Positions 10,384-21,083 of a DNA stretch of 64,000 nt are shown piece after piece (position 1 is the stretch's first letter; every line of letters starts with the position of its first letter). A model generated the notes under the pieces. The model was not told the DNA's origin and did not search any database. It saw nothing but the letters and a program-made list of their open reading frames with translations. This stretch comes from Diaprepes abbreviatus (lineage: Eukaryota; Arthropoda; Insecta; Coleoptera; Curculionidae): contig JASJET010000132.1 of the NCBI GenBank assembly GCA_034092305.1, positions 2,170,001 to 2,234,000 of the forward strand, written 5' to 3'. The translations under genes were made by a program, and so were the position numbers.

Positions 10384-13063
10384 AGTTGCTTTTTCGGTCG
10401 TACGTCCTGTGACCGACAATTTTATTCCCTGAATGCTCGAAGATTTGGGAGTTTTCTTACTGAGGGCGTTAGCTATTCTATACCGGATGCTTGATTTACG
10501 AATTGACCTGTGAGCATCTTAATAATAATTTTTATATTAACATAATTAATAAAACTATTCTATTTCTTTCTATAACTAAAAGAATATATGTTAAAGACTG
10601 TAAAAAAAAACTATTCACTTTTCTTGGATGTTTTGGCAATAAACATCTTAACTCATTATTTCTTGTGAATAGAAAAAACAGTGATTACTCAGTATTCTTT
10701 TTACAAATGGCCAACCGATATATTTCTATTATAGTAAGTTTATTTGACCATTCTTTTGTTTCCTAATAATGGGAAAATCGTTCAATATTTTAATACGTTT
10801 TAACGGTATTTCATATACCATATGTTAAAAACTACCCTTAACACGTCTGGTTTTGCTTACATAATCAGGGCAGGATTACTTAGACATATTTATAGGCAAT
10901 TCTAAGAGAGGGTCTTCATAAATTAACTGACTTTATGTATTTTTTTAAGAAAACATTTAAACGACAAAGATCATAAAAGTTAAGCGATAACTAATTTATT
11001 TTTCTTTTAGATTTTCGTGGATAGTGATAAAAAATATAACTACCCTTTTCCCACGGAATATCTATTCACAGAGTGATTATTTAATTATTTATTTTAACAG
11101 AAAATAGTTGACATTGAACAATGAAAAATAATTAACATTTGTTCCATTACAACGTCGCCTCAGATCTTTATGTAAGGGACGCGGAAATCCCGATTTTAAG
11201 TACACTTTGGATCATTCTTATTAAAAAACAACTTGTCTCCACAAATGTACTTCTATTCGTCGTATACGCCGCACCCATCGCAGTGTTATTGAAGAAGATA
11301 CAGCCTTGCTGAGGATTCCAGTCCATCGACACAAATGGTCAGCAATTACGAGTTGTAGTAGCATTTTATCGGTTGCTTCAACAGCTGGAATTTCCGGTTC
11401 TTTAACCAAATTCGTAATAATACTTGAATTAAATTCCTTTCTCATTGCAGACATTGTCTTCTTTAATTTATTGCTCATCATTCATCATCTCAAAATTCTG
11501 GATTTATCTTTCAGGATTCATCATTATAAAACGACCTGGTTGTTCTTTATGTCCTGGATCGGATAGAACGTCTATCTTCAAGAACTTCATTTTTTAAAAC
11601 TTTGGTTAGGCACCGTTTTCAAAAGTTTTTCTTTAACATTCCATCGTTCGTGCAATTAGTTTGACGTTTTCCGGGTAGTTTAACAGTTGCACCCGTTAGA
11701 TGAAAAGCAATCTAATTCATCAACATCATTCCGGATTAAATGAAGTGTTCTGAGGCTCTCAAGTCTCCAGATAATTTCATAACTAGAGAGCCGCCAATAC
11801 TCACATCACAACATTAACAAACCATTAATTTTCGCGTAATTATGCTCTTCTTAATATCGTAAAGCTATGATAGATAATTATTATTTAAGCATAGTAGTTA
11901 CATCATAAGTTCTTGATTGCGGATACAAACATTTTTGGCCATATAAAGTATACTTACAAAACACTAATTATTTTCCTCCAAGATAATTAGCCATCCATCA
12001 TTATTATACCTATATACATGTTATCAGCCCTACTCACTCCCCATATGTATACTTAAACTCTATTTTTAATTTTTGGAAGCAAATAATTATCTTCAAAATT
12101 TAAGAGTTTAAAAATCCCGAGAAGAAAAGTGAAGCAGCTGAAGTTTCTAGTCCAGTCCGGAGGTTTTGGTCAGACCTTACCACACACCCTTGGGTTTGAG
12201 ATGCGTTATTCATAATAATATTGGGAATAATAGGATCGTTACAAATGTAAGATTCTGCGTTCGTAAGAAGACTTATTAGTTATTATTTAGGTTCAAAGTA
12301 AGTTCAAAAAAATATAGCGTTCGTTAACCACTGAGTTCCCTCGGACTTATTTACTATCGTAAAAGTAGGACATCATCCTGGTGGGAAAGAATCTCATATG
12401 GGGAAAAATCAAGATTCACATCTCAGAGTCCAACGAAATAGATTCATACTCGCATTTGATACGTCTGATTTTTGGAGACTTTGCTCTATGAAGATATTGC
12501 GTGCTTTAAGAACAGACGGATTGTAGACGGTCCCAGAGATGATAGAAATTCATATTCATGATGTCATGTCTTAATTTTGTGTTTGGTCTACCTACGTTTC
12601 TCTTTGTTTCTTTCGGACACCATTCTGATACACGCATGTGTCCAACTCATGCTCATTTCATTTGTGTTAATCGTAAAGCAACATTGTTAGCAGTGCTTGA
12701 GACGCTCTTTGTACCATCAGTAGTATTTTTAAAACCGCTGATTTAAAACATGATCTATTTATTTCCAGACAAACCATTATACATGGTAAAATTCAAGCCG
12801 ATATTATTTCCCTTTACAAGTAATTTAAAACTAGTTCTCCTGTTATATAACTTTAATGGCTGTCATCATTATAATGACCCATAATCGTTTTCGTATACTT
12901 TTAGTTGCTACAGTAAAAAAGCTAATGCTCTAAAATTACGATAATTATTCAAAAGCCTGCAAACCAGTGTCTTACAAGTATTGATCCACTGATAGTAGAA
13001 AAACATGTGTATGCAATTTTATCAAAAAAAAAGGAAGAACACAAAAAGAATTTTAAGAATATT

Positions 13064-13066
<3 letters not shown>
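10384..13066. other. AT-rich stretch without recognised genes
   Basis: Short open frames, such as 86 codons on the minus strand at 11221-11481, have no recognisable motif. I can assign no transposon domain, RNA gene or repeat here. Confidence 0.5.

Positions 13067-13135
<69 letters not shown>
13067..13135. repeat. (TA)n microsatellite
   Basis: Pure TA tract that abuts the left end of transposon A. Confidence 0.95.
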
Positions 13136-13137
<2 letters not shown>

Positions 13138-13815
13138 CGATTTTGCCTCTTATACTATAGTTTATTCAAGAACTAGAGAGAGTAATAAATCATTTTTTAC
13201 CCTTCTTTTTCTTCGCAAACTACCTATCTTCTATAGTCCGATGTTTTTGGTAAAATCTGTTAGACACATCTATTTTTCATAGAAATGGATTAGAACTTTT
13301 ATAATTAAGAATACCGATTTATAATAATGGACTATTTGGGTTAGATAACAATAGATATTTGGATGCGTGAGGTGTTAAAAGGGATTTTAATACTTGTCAT
13401 AGGCGTCGGAAGGAGGTTTATTTTATCACTAAGTATTTATGGCATAGAATATTATTTAGATAATAAACGTAAAATAAAAAGTTTTTATAATATTATTTTA
13501 TTTCTTATGATTTTTTAATAATTCACATACATTAGAAAATATAGATAATTTTGACATATTTAACACATTGTATGTAGCACAACTGTATTTTTATTATTTT
13601 TAATTTTGGCATAGAAACTGTTTTAGGCACATTCAGGCTAAAACATAGCCTCTTTCACTCAAAAAAATTCTAAGTTACAATTTAAATAATTACAAAATAC
13701 TCATTGTCAAAAATACAAGAAGTTAAAAATATATAAAAAAATAAATTCATCCATATAATATTAAAATTTTTTTGGGGTTATCGGTCATTTTATTATTAAT
13801 TAATAACATTTTTAG

Positions 13816-13866
13816 GATATTTGACGTTTCAGTTTATTTATTTTTCAAAACATCTTCAGAATTACA
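13816..13866 (-). ncRNA. Hammerhead-like motif inside transposon A
   Basis: The minus strand reads TAATT, CTGAAGA (a canonical CTGANGA core), T, then a GTTT...AAAC helix with an A/T-rich loop, T, and GAAACGTC. Up to five of six following bases can pair with the bases before the core. The same motif is decayed in copy B near 58972-59010 (CTACAGA...AAAACGTC). It resembles the PLE-end motifs elsewhere in this window, so it may be a PLE end captured by the transposon. Confidence 0.4.
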
Positions 13867-13954
13867 ATTAAACATTAAAAAGGGATTCAAATGTAATTAA
13901 TTTTTACATGTTACAGAAAATTTAAATAATAAATTGCGTTTATGCTGGTAAACA

Positions 13955-14620
13955 TTACGTATCTAATTCGTAATCAAAGCCAGTGAAGCTATCTTCGCTC
14001 AAATTAATTATAATTGGTTCCTCTATCTCACCGATCATGAGATCGAGTTTCCACATTTCCTTTTATTCTTTTATTATATGGATTTTTCCCAATTTTCTAC
14101 AGTAACTTAATTCAAAAAAATCTTTCAAAATTTCAGTTAAATTACTAATTTTGTAAGTTTTGTTATTTCTAGCAACTATACCTTTTACTTGAGAGAGATA
14201 TTTCCTTCTCCACCGGACATTTTCCGGACGATCTATAAGAACAAATTTCCTATCTGGTTTTTTCCAAGAAAAATTAAGTTCTTTGAGCAATTTTCAGAGC
14301 TCAGTTCTTTTAATTTCAGATAAATCCCGATCTTCATCGATTTTATTTAGAATTTTGTCGACGGTTGGGATCTGCTTCTCATAATAAAATGTATGTACAA
14401 CTCCTTTTATTGCAGTTTACATCTCTACTTCCAACGAGGTTTTTCGTCTGCCTGTGATCGAATGTGGTTTGGGAGTACTAACAATTCCAGTCATTTTTTT
14501 CTCCTTCAGTATTTGGTACATAGTAGATTTTCCAACTCCTGTCTTATTGGAACACATCTCAACACAGCTTTTAACATTATTATCTAAATATTGATATCTT
14601 AAGGTATCATAAGCATTCAT
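13955..14620 (-). pseudogene. Truncated Tc1-like transposase (copy A)
   Basis: From ATG at 14620 a single frame runs 221 codons to TAA at 13955-13957, with in-frame stops at 14417, about 14297 and 14063. The first part is a helix-turn-helix region: LRYQYLDNNVKSCVEMCSN, then GVGKSTMYQILKEKK. A second DNA-binding-like part follows: RKFVLIDRPENVRWRRKYL. In insect Tc1-like transposases the catalytic DDE core would come next (YLDETW-type motif), but the frame diverges and ends. Copy B has the same arrangement, so the loss predates both insertions. It could still bind transposon ends but cannot cut. Confidence 0.6.
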
Positions 14621-15544
14621 CGTAAAAAGTTTTTCGTTGAGGGAAAAATGCCCTGGTTTAACTATTTTGGAATAAATATAGATGTGGAAGCCATATCTTT
14701 TAGGTATCTCACTAATCTCAAATAGTTTATAAAAACAAGCACAAACAAGATAAATCACTAAGGACACACTGTAAGGTGTACTTTGCTCACTGACAGAAAT
14801 TAAACTGAACTATCAGAAATTTTATTGTTGCAGTAAATTTATAAATGCTTATAATATTTAAATATAATTAGATTTACGGCAGACCTCAGTTACCTGCGGC
14901 ACTGGAGCAGGTACGTTGGAGGTTTCGGTAACAGTTTTTTTACTCTCTCTAGTTCTTGAATAGAGTATAGGAATGTGTATCCTTGCGATCGCCCCTTCCC
15001 TTCTCAAGAGCTTTGAGTTCAGGAAAATAGAACCGATTCTGCCTTTTATATTAGAAATGTCTATGCTGCTGCCACTCCCCCTCCCCCCTTTGACAACTTG
15101 TTTTTTCTTGTGATCGCCCCCCCCCCACCTATCCAAGAGCTTCAAATTCTGAAAAATATACCCGACCCTACCTTTTACTCTTGAAATGGGAATGTTGCTG
15201 GTGTCTCCCCCCCCCCCCTCCAATCGACAACTAGCTTTCGCTTGCCATACTGTACTTTTGTGATAACACCGCCCCCACCCCCATAGAGAGAGGCTGGATC
15301 CGCCCCTGTATAGATATATGATTCAGTTCAGGTTGTTGATACCATACTATACAATATAGTTTCAAATATTTATTTTACATCGTTTTGTACATAAGTGTAT
15401 AAAATTTTCATTATCTAATATAATGGTAAATTTTTAAATAATAATTGTCTTCAAATGAAAAAAAAATCCAACATATTCCAGCAAATACATTATTAAATAT
15501 TTTTTGGTCATATTAACGTAAAGAATTGATCTATCAGGAGCTAA

Positions 15545-15740
15545 AAATATCTGGAATTTGATCACGGAGTACTATTATTATCATCTTACTGTTAAACATT
15601 TAATCCAATTGAACAATTAAGGAAATTAATTAAAAATCAAATAAAAAGAAGTTTAGCAAGATGCATTGAAAAAATGGTGATAAAAATAATTACACCAGAT
15701 AATCATAATAGCCCATTTTTGCCAAATACAAAAACCAGTC
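15545..15740 (+). pseudogene. Possible Tc1-like transposase C-terminal fragment
   Basis: One frame reads HGVLLLSSYC, stop, TFNPIEQLRKLIKNQIKRSL. NPIE followed by a basic helix resembles the catalytic-Glu region of Tc1-like transposases. It is short and broken, lies just past transposon A, and shows no termini. Confidence 0.35.
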
Positions 15741-15803
15741 ATAAATGGGGATGATGATGTTTCAGCATTCCACCGCAACAATTAATATTGTTGTAATATG
15801 ATT

Positions 15804-15805
<2 letters not shown>

Positions 15806-15859
<54 letters not shown>
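15806..15859. repeat. (TA)n microsatellite
   Basis: Pure TA tract that directly abuts the hammerhead repeat array. Confidence 0.95.
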
Positions 15860-15863
<4 letters not shown>

Positions 15864-15929
15864 AAGTTGTTTTATTCTCCTTACGACCGTTAAGAAAGGG
15901 GACAAGACAGTATATTCTCTGCGAATTCC

Positions 15930-16002
15930 ACTCTGGTTCACTCTCCATACTAGTTTCGACCACCTAATGGTCTCATCAGTAGAGCTGTAACGAACCGAGA
16001 GT
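15930..16002 (-). ncRNA. Hammerhead ribozyme, type I (family 1, unit 1)
   Basis: Minus strand: helix I strands ACTCT-C-GGTTC and CTCTA, core CTGATGA, helix II GACCA/TGGTC with a 5-base loop, GAAA, mini helix III AC-TA-GT, cleavage position A, then TGGAG, GAACC and AGAGT closing helix I. CTCTA against TGGAG contains one G-U pair. All invariant core bases are present. Confidence 0.85.
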
Positions 16003-16250
16003 AAAATGCACAGAAAACAAATGTCTACTTAAAATCCCCATATCGTAAAGTATCGGCAGGATATTACCTGCAGAACTTGATGCCGGACTGCTATCTTAAA
16101 CAGTACAAACGAACATCTGAATATACCCCGGAGCGGTAGGAAATTTATTAAAAATAAACAAATTCACGGTCTATATATTTGAAAAAGTTGTTTTATTCTC
16201 CTTACGACCGTTAAGAAAGGGGACAAGACAGTATATTCTCTGCGAATTCC

Positions 16251-16323
16251 ACTCTGGTTCACTCTCCATACTAGTTTCGACCACCTAATGGTCTCATCAG
16301 TGGAGCTGTAACGAACCGAGAGT
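16251..16323 (-). ncRNA. Hammerhead ribozyme, type I (family 1, unit 2)
   Basis: Same fold as in unit 1, 321 bases on. The inner helix I strand is CTCCA, giving a perfect CTCCA/TGGAG helix. Core CTGATGA, helix II, GAAA and mini helix III are intact. Confidence 0.88.
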
Positions 16324-16571
16324 AAAATGCACAGAAAACAAATGTCTACTTAAAATCCCCATATCGTAAAGTATCGGCATGATATTACCTGCAGAACTTG
16401 ATGCCAGACTGCTATCTTAAACAGTACAAACGAACATCTGAATATACCCCGGAGCGGTAGGAAATTTATTAAAAATAAACAAATTCACGGTCTATATATT
16501 TGAAAAAGTTGTTTTATTCTCCTTACGACCGTTAAGAAAGGGGACAAGACAGTATATTCTCTGCGAATTCC

Positions 16572-16651
16572 ACTCTGGTTCACTCTCCATACTAGTTTCG
16601 ACCACCTACCACCTAATGGTCTCATCAGTGGAGCTGTAACGAACCGAGAGT
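16572..16651 (-). ncRNA. Hammerhead ribozyme with enlarged loop II (family 1, unit 3)
   Basis: Same fold, but a 7-base duplication lengthens loop II (ATTAGGTGGTAGGT between GACC and GGTC). Core, helix I and helix III are unchanged. Because loop II contacts helix I in fast hammerheads, this copy may cleave more slowly. Confidence 0.82.
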
Positions 16652-16956
16652 AAAATGCACAGAAAACAAATGTCTACTTAAAATCCCCATATCGTAAAGT
16701 ATCGGCAGGATATTACCTGCAGAACTTGATGCCGGACTGCTATCTTAACGGTCGTAAGGAGAATAAAACAACTTTTTCAAATATATAGACCGTGAATTTG
16801 TTTATTTTTAATAAATTTCCTACCGCTCCGGGGTATATTCAGATGTTCGTTTGTACTGTTTAAGATAGCAGTCCGGCATCAAGTTCTGCAGGTAATATCC
16901 TGCCGATACTTTACGATATGGGGATTTTAAGTAGACATTTGTTTTCTGTGCATTTT

Positions 16957-17029
16957 ACTCTCGGTTCGTTACAGCTCCACTGATGAGACCATTAGGTGGT
17001 CGAAACTAGTATGGAGAGTGAACCAGAGT
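16957..17029 (+). ncRNA. Hammerhead ribozyme, type I (family 1, inverted unit)
   Basis: Plus strand: ACTCT (16957-16961), GGTTC (16963-16967), CTCCA (16975-16979), core CTGATGA (16980-16986), helix II GACCA/TGGTC (16987-17101 region; strands 16987-16991 and 16997-17001), GAAA (17002-17005), mini helix III AC-TA-GT (17005-17010), cleavage expected after A17011. TGGAG, GAACC and AGAGT (17012-17029) close helix I. No invariant base is missing. Confidence 0.88.
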
Positions 17030-17125
17030 GGAATTCGCAGAGAATATACTGTCTTGTCCCCTTTCTTAACGGTCGTAAGGAGAATAAAACAACTTTTTCA
17101 AATATATAGACCGTGAATTTGTTTA

Positions 17126-17131
<6 letters not shown>

Positions 17132-17206
<75 letters not shown>
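17132..17206. repeat. (TA)n microsatellite
   Basis: TA tract that replaces the rest of the last inverted hammerhead unit. Confidence 0.95.
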
Positions 17207-17207
<1 letters not shown>

Positions 17208-18164
17208 AACACTTGGAGGTGTTTCGCTTAAATTTCATTTGGCATCTACCGTGCTTGTTATTGAACGTTAAAATTTAAAATATATTATAAAATATTTATT
17301 TCATATCAGGATATAGCATTTACAATGATTTGCTAATATTAAATAAAATATGTTTTATTTATTCCATTTTTTACATTCATTTAAAATTTATATAAAGAAT
17401 ATATATTCATATTAGAAATTCATTTATCATTTGATGACTGGCCCACTTCTTAGCTATTCGTGGTAAACTGTTGATAAAAATCGTACAAGAAATCCGCCTT
17501 ATGTTGTTGCGATAGTAATCTGTTGTTTGATTAATGGTTCCCTTTTCGACGTTTAGTGTAGCTACACATTTTTTTACACATTTATGCTGACATGTAATAG
17601 GTTTATTTTATTGTGAACCGGCATTCAAAGAAATTAAGTAGAAGTTAATATTTTTCAGATCCGTCGTAATTGACCGCACCAAAATATTTTAATTTGAGTA
17701 TATCAGAAATAACCAATACTTAAAATCCAAAAGAAATTAATATACTGAGTGGTTTTTCAGATTTAATTAATATTTACTGCAGTTTTATGCAATAGATTTT
17801 AATTTTCAAAACCTATGTTTTATTTTGAAGAGCGTCCAACAGAAGGAATGAGTTAAATCATTGACGAATTATACTAAGACGGCTCATTCTTATGGGAGGA
17901 TTGGAAGCGCTAAGTATTAAAACTCGGTCATTGATAAATCCGAAAATTTAAATCTTTTATACTTGTTTCTAACAAAAGTATGTATAACACGTTAAAATAC
18001 TGATATAGATATCAGTTATTGACAATATTGTTAATTGCCTTTTATGAATGAGACGACGTACCAGTTTGGCGTACCATTTAGGAGCGTCAAAATTATAGCA
18101 CAGGATAGGAATTCTTGGTATATTTCTTCTATGGTTAAATTGATGTATCATTACAGAAAAAAAA
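17207..18164. other. AT-rich stretch with a diverged dispersed repeat
   Basis: No coding region is supported. The part at about 17940-18130 resembles 45335-45510 (shared blocks such as AATTTAAAT, CTTTTA, ACTTGTT and ATTAAAATTATAGCA-like), so both belong to an old dispersed repeat of unknown type. Confidence 0.5.
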
Positions 18165-18640
18165 TTGTTAAATGGTTATATAAATTTAGCAGCTACAAGG
18201 AAAAAAAATAAGGTGGTCCAAAAAAAAAACTTACTTTACACTGCCAATATAAACGGGTTAACCGAAAAAATTAAAAGGTATGTTCTGAAGATACAACACT
18301 CCAGTCGCACACAGTGGGTACTATTGTTTGAATTCTCTTTTCACAAAATTAAAGACAATAATAACGATAAAAAAACTTATCTTGTATTCGAAATCCCATG
18401 CATCAACTGCAATGGGGTATACATAGGGCAAACATGTCAGCATCTTCAAAACAGACTGCGGTCGCATAAGTATGATAAAAAAACAAACAGCATTTACTAA
18501 ACATGAAGCCAAAAATAATCATAACTTCAATTACAAAACAACAAAAATCCTAATGTGAAATATACAAGTCCATCGCAATTAAAGAAAATAAACAATCTAT
18601 AAATGACAAAAAAGACATACTTATTTATTAAAATTTATAT
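18165..18640 (+). pseudogene. Penelope-like element, GIY-YIG fragment
   Basis: The frame reads YLVFEIPCINCNGVYIGQTC, then LQNRLRSHKYDKK of a GIY-YIG nuclease. After a +1 shift near 18480 the tail continues as TKHEAKNNHNFNYKTTKIL. Only the linker end and nuclease remain; the RT is absent. Shifts and stops make it dead. It is related to the copies near 4-6 kb by its CINCN and LRSHKYDKK motifs. Confidence 0.8.
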
Positions 18641-18689
18641 CAACGTAACAAATTATATTCTATTATATATTTTATTCTTAAAAATTAAT

Positions 18690-19199
18690 TAAAATAAAAA
18701 TATAAACCAAAATATAACCATGACATTAGGAAAGAGAAAATTCCCCACAGGTGAAAACAAAAAGAAATACTAATCTTATCGTGACGTCACGTTGAGATAT
18801 TGGCAAAGTTTTTTAGTTAATACACCTCTAGCAAGAGGCTTAGACATCTTGTATCTAATTATTTTAATTGTAATTGTTTATTTTACAGACCAAGAATGAA
18901 ATTGTGATTGTTAAAAACTTTGAATGTAACGAGTTATGTATCATTAACTGGAATGTAATTTTTATGGTAAGTTTGACGTACTTTTTTATACGGAAAGGAG
19001 ATTTCCTATAGTCGGTTTTTGACCTAAATTATTTCTTGAAGAAAAAAATGAAAAAAAGTTTTTTTGCGCTCTACTAACAATAACTAATCGATTTTATCTC
19101 AAACTCAGACTCCCCATACACCCCATTCCGCCACTTTAACCCCCAAAAGAACAACAAGACGCTGTTCAGTCATGACATGAATAACATTTAGCTTCAAGA

Positions 19200-19202
<3 letters not shown>
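18690..19202. other. AT-rich stretch without recognised features
   Basis: No assignable gene or repeat between a PLE fragment and a (TA)n tract. Confidence 0.55.

Positions 19203-19251
<49 letters not shown>
19203..19251. repeat. (TA)n microsatellite
   Basis: Pure TA tract. Confidence 0.95.
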
Positions 19252-19253
<2 letters not shown>

Positions 19254-19908
19254 CTTCTTGGAGTCAGATGTTCTTTCAGGAAAGCCGTTAATGTTAGCCT
19301 CACCTGCTAGTCTATCTTCTTCGTCCCTAACCCCTTTCCCCAAGTACTAACCCGATAAAATAAAGATATTCATTTTTGAGAAGCAAACATCACGCGCTAA
19401 ATCGAAAAAATCGACTAAGAATAATTATACAAACGGGACTCCCCTGCACTTCTTCCCCTTTTTTTACCCCTAATATTATGACAAATTCCCATTGGTAAAG
19501 TTTAAGCCAGTCACCTTTAATGAAGAACGTTCCGTCAAGAATTTTTTACGTAACGATTTCTCCTGCAGAGGTAAAATTAGGTCTCGATCTGGGTACAGTC
19601 AATATCTAACGGAAGTTATCAGAAGTTATATTGTTATTCAACGATCAACAGTTACATCGATATCGACTCAAAAAATAAGATAAATCTCTTTTAGGGGATG
19701 ACCATGATTGTGATTAATGTTTTGACGAAGCATCTTCCGCGTATCCTAGCGAAACCGATCAACTTTGATGGCCACAAGTACTAATCTCTCCTGGGCGATG
19801 AATATGTTGTTGCTTGAGATGATATCAATTTAACTGAGTAATGTGAAGATTATTTAAATTTTTAAAAGAGGAAAGTCGCTTTAATGATATTAAAAAGTGT
19901 GAGAAGGC
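19252..19908. other. Stretch without recognised features
   Basis: A 63-codon open frame at 19492-19683 shows no known motif. Nothing else can be assigned. Confidence 0.5.
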
Positions 19909-20157
19909 ATGAGGAGCCAATTGCCAAAGAACAGATTGAATGGCCATAAATGTACGAAAAACGCCTCAACAGCATTAAATAAACACACACAGGACAAAAG
20001 ACATACTTTTAATTATAACAGCATTATAATTAAAAACAAAGATACGAATTACCAAAAATTGCAAATAAAGGAAAGGAAATTTGAGCCACATTTACACCAG
20101 CCTAATTTAAACAAAATTATTGAGTATTCAATCTTGTTAATAAACATCAAAAATTGA
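19909..20157 (+). pseudogene. Penelope-like element, C-terminal fragment
   Basis: The frame reads LPKNRLNGHKCTKNASTALN, then KHTQDKRHTFNYNSIIIKNK and a tail with LHQPNLNKIIEYSIL. It matches the second half of the GIY-YIG domain and the C-terminus of copy A at 5510-6110 (HRLNGHKFTKNGTTALNKH). The YIG signature is missing. A (TA)n tract starts 27 bases after its stop. Confidence 0.75.
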
Positions 20158-20181
20158 ATATCCTCTTAAACATAAAATTAA

Positions 20182-20184
<3 letters not shown>

Positions 20185-20255
<71 letters not shown>
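20185..20255. repeat. (TA)n microsatellite
   Basis: Pure TA tract just downstream of a PLE C-terminal fragment. Confidence 0.95.
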
Positions 20256-20261
<6 letters not shown>

Positions 20262-20585
20262 TTTGTGCATTTTAAAATATAAGAAATATATAAAAAATAA
20301 AACACACTCGCATTCTACGTATCCTTAGTACCTAAATAGACGATGTAAAGATTGAATTTCTTTATTAATTAATTAAAAAAATGTCAAGGTGTGTATCGGT
20401 AAAATTAAATATTTTTAAAAAATTTAAATACTATTTTAAAGTGTTTTGTTTGTTTTTTAAAATTGTCGATATGTTCTTGTGTGAATGTTTTAATTGTATA
20501 AAAAATATTTCTAGGAAGGGAAATTGTTTGCATTTTTTGTTAAATTAAGAACCTAAACCCAAGAAAAGACAAAATAAAGAAAAAA

Positions 20586-20587
<2 letters not shown>
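20256..20587. other. AT-rich stretch without recognised features
   Basis: No gene or repeat can be assigned between two (TA)n tracts. Confidence 0.55.

Positions 20588-20643
<56 letters not shown>
20588..20643. repeat. (TA)n microsatellite
   Basis: Pure TA tract, 55 bases from a PLE-end motif. Confidence 0.95.
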
Positions 20644-20647
<4 letters not shown>

Positions 20648-20697
20648 TTCTTGAGTATAGGTTTTTCCATTTGAGAAACAAAGGAAACCATTTTTTT

Positions 20698-20742
20698 TTG
20701 ACGTTTCGCTCTACACAGCGGGCTTCTTCAAAGAACTGGTAT
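20698..20742 (-). ncRNA. PLE-end, hammerhead-like motif (weak)
   Basis: The minus strand reads TTCT, TTGAAGA, a weak AGC...GC helix, then GAAACGTC and a run of A. Only C3 of the CTGANGA core is changed. Helix I and helix II are poor, so it is best read as the decayed terminal repeat of a PLE whose body is gone. Confidence 0.35.
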
Positions 20743-20999
20743 ATTTATTTTACTTCTACAAAATTATAAGTGTTTTCTTAATAAACATATATCACAGTAA
20801 TTTCACATTACATTTATATTTTCAATTTAATCAAAATTAATAAAAATAAAACAGGTTTTATAACAGTCTTAAAGTTTAAAATTTAAAACAATACATCAGG
20901 TTAAAATAGTAAAAACTATAAAATGGTACATACCTTGAAAATAGTTTTGTGTGTGGTTAAAAATAAATTCAATTACGATATGGTATGCAATTGATATGG

Positions 21000-21083
<84 letters not shown>
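21000..21083. repeat. (TA)n microsatellite
   Basis: TA tract with CA/GT interruptions at its ends. Confidence 0.95.

Larger units (their letters stand above)
13137..15308 (-). mobile_element. Transposon A, non-autonomous Tc1-like element with C-rich end repeats
   Basis: The whole segment matches, in opposite orientation, a second copy at about 57480-59745. Sub-terminal inverted repeats are visible: ATTCAAGAACTAGAGAGAGT near 13163 and its complement near 14941. The right end is built of imperfect repeats of about 120 bp, each with a C-run and a block like CAAGAGCTTTGAGTTCAGG. It finishes with GGCTGGATCCGCCCCTG at 15308, followed by TA. The body carries a truncated transposase frame. Two copies sharing the same gross structure show that the shortened form itself spread. 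Confidence 0.7.
15860..17131. repeat. 321-bp hammerhead repeat array, three direct and one inverted unit
   Basis: Units start at 15860, 16181 and 16502 (period 321), nearly identical, each beginning GAAAAAGTTGTTTTATTCTC. The third breaks off at about 16748. There the sequence turns round, joined at CTATCTTAACGG, and a full inverted unit plus a partial one (16748-17131) follow, again with period 321. (TA)n tracts bound the array on both sides. There is no protein-coding frame. Each full unit carries a hammerhead ribozyme, so this is a ribozyme-bearing satellite or small non-autonomous retroelement. Confidence 0.92.

Noticed and set aside
11221..11481. 86-codon minus-strand frame starting MMSNKLKKTMSAMRKEF, a possible host exon
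   Set aside because: No recognisable domain, no splice context that stands out, and no neighbouring exon; kept only as unassigned.
14858..15223. 121-codon minus-strand frame with Gly-rich repeats
   Set aside because: It is a reading of the C-rich sub-repeats at the end of transposon A; no domain, and copy B does not keep it open.
15860..16748. CRISPR array
   Set aside because: Units are 321 bp and contiguous with no unique spacers; the genome context is eukaryotic.
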